A stretch of DNA of 64,000 nucleotides, taken from assembly GCA_025267735.1 (NCBI GenBank), contig CM046308.1:33035267-33099266 (forward strand), read 5' to 3'. The notes under the pieces are model-generated. The model worked only from the letters and a program-made list of their open reading frames with translations, searched no databases and was not told the DNA's origin. Source of the DNA: Mactra quadrangularis. Its lineage: Eukaryota > Mollusca > Bivalvia > Venerida > Mactridae. Below are positions 59,885-64,000 of this stretch, piece by piece; position 1 is the stretch's first letter, and each line of letters begins with the position of its first letter. The position numbers and the translations under genes are program-made.

Positions 59885-61852
59885 TCATCCATCACATATA
59901 CCAGTGGTTTTATTACAATGTTGAGACGGTTCACAACACGTATAAGAAGTATATGGACTGTATTCGCAGCAATCTTGATCTTCAGGACATGGGTAATCTT
60001 TACAAGTAAGTTCCTGGGGGTCAGGATAATGAGGGTCATAATTACAATATTTTCCAGTACAAACTGTTCCTGGTTTCATAGCAGCAATAAATAGATCTAA
60101 AACTGAAGATTGCTGCATTGGTGCTCCGTATGAAAAAGGACCTCGCCAATCTGGAGAAAACACTGGACCAGACTTGTTGAAAAATGGCGGTCCATCCCTG
60201 TAGGAAATATTACATTTTGTTATAGGATTTAGGTCGCAAAGATTATATTTCAAATTTGACTCAATTTGTAGTTCTAACCAATTTTGAAGGTAATCCCTTC
60301 GGGCAGGATCGGTGAGTACATCCATGAGGTAGCGAACATTTCTAACAAATAAGCCTTTAAACATAAGAGCGTCTTCATCACAGTCAGGTTCACAATATTC
60401 ATAGAAAATTCCATCTGCATTACTAGAGTGTTCAATTTTACCAACAGCGACCTTAAAAGCAAGGTCAAGCAATAAAGTATTATGGGTAACTCTATACATT
60501 TCCGCCAAAGCACCGACCATTACTCCGCTGTTGTAAGTAGGTCCATAAATATCTTGTGGTGTGCAATTATAGTTGACACCGTCTGATACTAGATATGTTG
60601 TCTCATTGATTAAACTATTGTTAAGAATGAACATGTAAATCATATTCATTTTCAGTAAATATTGTTTCTGTTTTGTCAGTCGGTACAGCTGAGCTGACAG
60701 CATCATCATCTGAGCGTTTGTTATCGTTTGTTTGGACACAAGTGTATCATCAAACCACATGCCACCACCACAGTTACCAGATTGGTCCCAACCATTTTTC
60801 CACACCCAGTTATATACATCGATAGCATCTTTAAAGAATTTGTCAGTATTAGGTATTGTTTCATGTACTTTAGTGTAAGCTAAACCATACCAAGCCATGT
60901 CATCAAATGATGGCTGTGGTCCATAGGCTTCTAGAAGGCTATACAAATCACGGTCACTTCTACGTATCGGTGTCATATATCGTGTATGAGTGTTATTGGT
61001 GTAGTGTATGAAATTTGTCAAGGTTTCAATGACTATACCATTCTGCCAAAATCCATCATAACCATTCCATACCTGGAGGATATGGTAAATTTACATTATA
61101 ATTATTAGATTTAAATGTATAAAAGGTCACAAAAGATAAAAAAATCCTTCATGTACATGTATATATTATTCAATGTAATTATATAAATTGCAACATTAAC
61201 CCAAATTTTGTAGGTGCAAACTTACTTTTGTAATATTTTACATGTGTGCAAGTTTATCATTTATTATCTATGATTAGTTTATTATTTATGAGCAAAATAT
61301 TAAATAAAAGCTAAATCATAAAATCTTAAAATAATTGAGAATTCTCTGCTTTTTGTCCGGAAGTTTTTGTGTGTACACTTTACCATAATGAGAAGACGAC
61401 TGCGTAAGTAACCACAGATTTGTTTATTATTATTATGCTAATACATCGGTTTTAAACAAAACGACCAACAAATTATTGTGTAAAGCAGATTTTGGAAAGT
61501 AAACAAGCTTTCTTGAGTATAGAATTTTCCAACGCAATTGTGTATATCATTGACATTCAAACTACATTATCTGATTGATACGGACATCAACGTAGCAATC
61601 ACGTTTTGCTACTTAATAATGGTGATAAATATAAAATACCTCATAACTAAAAAGTCCAGCTATTGGTGAAGGAAAGAAGTTAGCTTGATGAGCAAATTGT
61701 ATTTTACAAGCCCAATATGCTGCACTATCATTTCCATACATTTCCATTGTACATGCTTCATTGACATCAACACTGTGTAATACAGACGTACATAATATCA
61801 CCACAGTAACAAGTAATATACACCAACAACTTATTGTCTTTATTAGTTCCAT
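59885..61852 (-). CDS. Secreted GH76 alpha-1,6-mannanase-like enzyme, right paralogue
   Basis: Exon 1 61852-61640 (71 codons) and exon 2 61072-59885 (395 codons plus stop) give 466 residues, equal to the left paralogue. The phase 0 intron (61073-61639, 567 bp) is GT (GAG-GTATTT) to AG (CTCCAG), at the identical codon. Signal peptide at about residues 8-28. Hallmarks as in the left copy: F-W-Q-N-G (79-83), catalytic S-F-D-D-M-A-W (D128, D129), C-G-G-G-M-W-F-D-D (172-180), T-Y-N-S-G-V-M-V-G-A-L, F-K-G-L-F-V-R, and a 10-cysteine tail from about residue 407. Intact and probably active. The two proteins differ mainly in exon 2; both are read leftward and so could have arisen by tandem duplication. 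Confidence 0.93.
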
Positions 61853-61895
61853 CTTTTATAAAAACTCAGTAAAATAATCACATTAGCATATCAAA

Positions 61896-61904
61896 CTTTT
61901 TATA
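61896..61904 (-). promoter_or_regulatory. Likely TATA box of the right GH76 gene
   Basis: TATAAAAAG on the minus strand, 44-52 nt before the start codon at 61852. This would place transcription start about 20 nt before the ATG, with a very short leader. Confidence 0.4.
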
Positions 61905-64000
61905 GTCCAAACACAAAAGGGTATAGGCTACTGAGAGATGTACTTATACGTAATGTACATATAAAATTGATGTACATTTGTTTATTACAGTTTATTGTTT
62001 AGATATCATTAAAATGATAACTGGATCACGTGTGAGTACGAGTACAAGTCATGTATATCAAGTGAAATGTAGATCAAATAATACAACGCTCGTCCGTACG
62101 TCTGTCTGTTAGGTAGGTCATCATGTTCATTTACGTTTATTTATTCTACAACGACAGCTCAGTTCTATTTTGACATTTCTTGTCAAATAATTTGACATCA
62201 TTTATATTATCATTTTGACATTAAACCTTAGTTGTGAATGAATTTTTAATCTCGGTTATAATAGAAGATTAATATTAACTGATGATTAGGTTTAGCTCAT
62301 AGATACAGCCCTGTAATGCATAAGGGATTATATGTAGTATGAAGAGTGTGTTAATTGATATTCCTATGCTTTTAACTATAAGTATATTTAACAAACGTTT
62401 ACAGTTGCATTTAGTCTCAAAGACATATTGTTAAGAAAAAAGCAAAATTATGGAAACGTTTTGGGGTAAATGTATTGAAATTCACTCAGGTCAGTCAAGT
62501 ATTTTATAATACAGTGTTTCTGTTTTGGTGCCTTGCTTTTTAAAATAACGCCATTTTGTCCGACATTTTGAAACGTAAATGTGTGTACCCTTCAACACCG
62601 GTACTAGTAACTAAGTCAAGTAAAAAGTAATTCGCTAGCAGTACAGTAGGCTTCAGGCTAATAGTGCCAGTGTTCTAAATGGAACAGTGAGTCGATGTAG
62701 ATATATTCAGCATAAGTTGACAGTGTCTGATCTTCCAGTGTACTTGAAGAACTATATTTCCATATACCAAACAAGTACAACAAGTATCAAATACAGAAAT
62801 CAGAATTATAATTCCCATCAGTATATGAGTGGTCACTCAACGTCCCAGAACAATTCCAATCCAAGACTATCTTGACATTGGCTTTTATGCAATAGTTAAT
62901 TACCGACCGTCTAGTGTAGTACATATTTACATATATAATAACCTTTATTACTGGTTCTGATTCTCTATATACAAGACAGATATTAACCAGACTGAGATCA
63001 GTTCCAGTAATCACCTAGACTGGTTGTAAGAATATTAAATATCGTCTTGACTGGTTATAGAATATTAAATTCTGTCCTGTATGAATGTTACAACGTACAG
63101 TGTGAAATGAATCAGACTTTTGCATTAACTATGATATACTGTTATGGACATTGTGTAAATGCTTTGTTACCCTTAAGTTGGAAACACGATGCTTGGACGC
63201 GACAAAACGACACGAAGACGCGATAAGACGATGCGTGAATGCGAATTCACAATGCGGCGTCCCAAATTACAACTATGCAAACGCGTTAATTAACGTTCAT
63301 TTAGATGCATTATCTGACTTTCTTGTATCGCTATATTGCGTTCTCGTAAAGTGCTATTGCCTTAATGTTCCTAACTGGACATCGTAACTCAGAATTTATT
63401 ACGGACCTAATGTACTTGTTAAGTCTGAGTCACTCTTTTTCTGTCCTAGAACTTTCTAATGTATTACACACCAAACATGATATTGCTAGAACTAAATGAC
63501 AAACTAAAATAATTATAAGTAAGCCAATATGGCTTTGTCTTTAAGCATTATTCGATAGTGAGTTTCGACAAGCCGAACATGGATTTTATTAATTTGGTGA
63601 ACTAAATAGAAATGTCATTGCATGAAATGTTATAAGTTTTTGTGTGCTCTGCTCATAAAATACAACTAAGCGCAATTCATTTGCTTAAGGCATGTCTATT
63701 ATGGACTATAATATTACGCAAAGTGGAAATAAATCATTTAAACGCACACCAACAAGATGTTGTCCCCCCAAAAAACCAATCATATAACATCGGCTATGTC
63801 CGTAACCCTAATACGGTTATCCGACTGTGATCTAATATGAGTAATGAAATCACAAACACATTTCTTGTCATTATTTTCAAATCCTAATTAGATAATAATT
63901 AGAGACACAGAACTCTGTGGGCGGACTACAGAATAGGTGGGCCTTAATTCTTTGTCATAATGAAGCTTTTACTGTCCACAAGAGTCATTGATGGCCAATT
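61905..64000. other. Intergenic DNA
   Basis: No supported gene. Near 63188-63260 a G+C-richer run of ACGCGACAAAACGACACGAAGACGCG-like words suggests a small decayed tandem repeat; the 78-codon frame across it (63151-63387) is not convincing. The window ends without a recognisable partial gene. Confidence 0.45.

Overview
The window is eukaryotic and almost certainly metazoan. It is AT-rich, gene-poor, has spliced genes with GT-AG introns, and is full of tRNA-derived SINEs and short inverted-repeat elements. The repeat style (several tRNA-headed SINE families, many 150-430 bp foldback/MITE elements) and long AT-rich spacers suggest a lophotrochozoan, most likely a marine bivalve or other mollusc. 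That assignment is inference; no single marker in the window proves it.

Three genes are solid. (1) 38160-41423 (-) is an intronless 1087-codon ORF for a serine-rich, mostly disordered protein. It carries a SILK-type plus RVxF-type protein phosphatase 1 docking pair, a cluster of six LC8 (dynein light chain)-like Q-T motifs, four copies of a [PN]-[DN]-G-x-x-I-x-x-N-M repeat, an RS stretch and an SH3-type proline motif. I cannot name a known family. (2) and (3) 56889-58890 (-) and 59885-61852 (-) are tandem two-exon paralogues. Each encodes a 466-residue secreted glycoside hydrolase family 76 (alpha-1,6-mannanase-like) protein with the catalytic Asp-Asp pair intact and a 10-cysteine C-terminal module. 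Both introns are phase 0 at the same codon. A possible small secreted four-cysteine peptide gene (56254-56433, +) lies tail-to-tail with the left paralogue and has its own polyadenylation signal.

Layout: 1-20 kb is intergenic, with a SINE split by a nested MITE (835-1385), a tRNA-headed SINE (4600-4890), an approximately 0.8 kb tandem duplication (8900-10505), hairpin elements (13.5, 15.8, 17.3 kb) and a Tc1/mariner-type MITE (16717-17147). 20-38 kb holds a possible noncoding first exon (20580), a complete SINE, an AC/AG-rich satellite (22000-22650), a decayed LINE 3' end (24740-24960), two weak candidate exons (31.0-31.6 kb), further SINE and MITE copies, and a second satellite (36440-36990). 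38-41.4 kb is the large gene. 41.4-56 kb is intergenic, with a GAT repeat, SINEs, and a long foldback flanked by direct repeats (48109-48474). 56-62 kb is the GH76 pair, and 62-64 kb is intergenic.

Functionally, only the GH76 pair forms an obvious unit: secreted enzymes that would act on alpha-1,6-mannan (yeast or bacterial glycans) in digestion or defence. The rest of the window is mainly a record of layered transposon activity. Its most informative pieces are a stem-loop kept across several SINE tails with changed but still pairing bases, a 50-bp retro-insertion with a perfect 14-bp target duplication inside a GH76 intron, and an identical 14-bp bZIP palindrome present three times.
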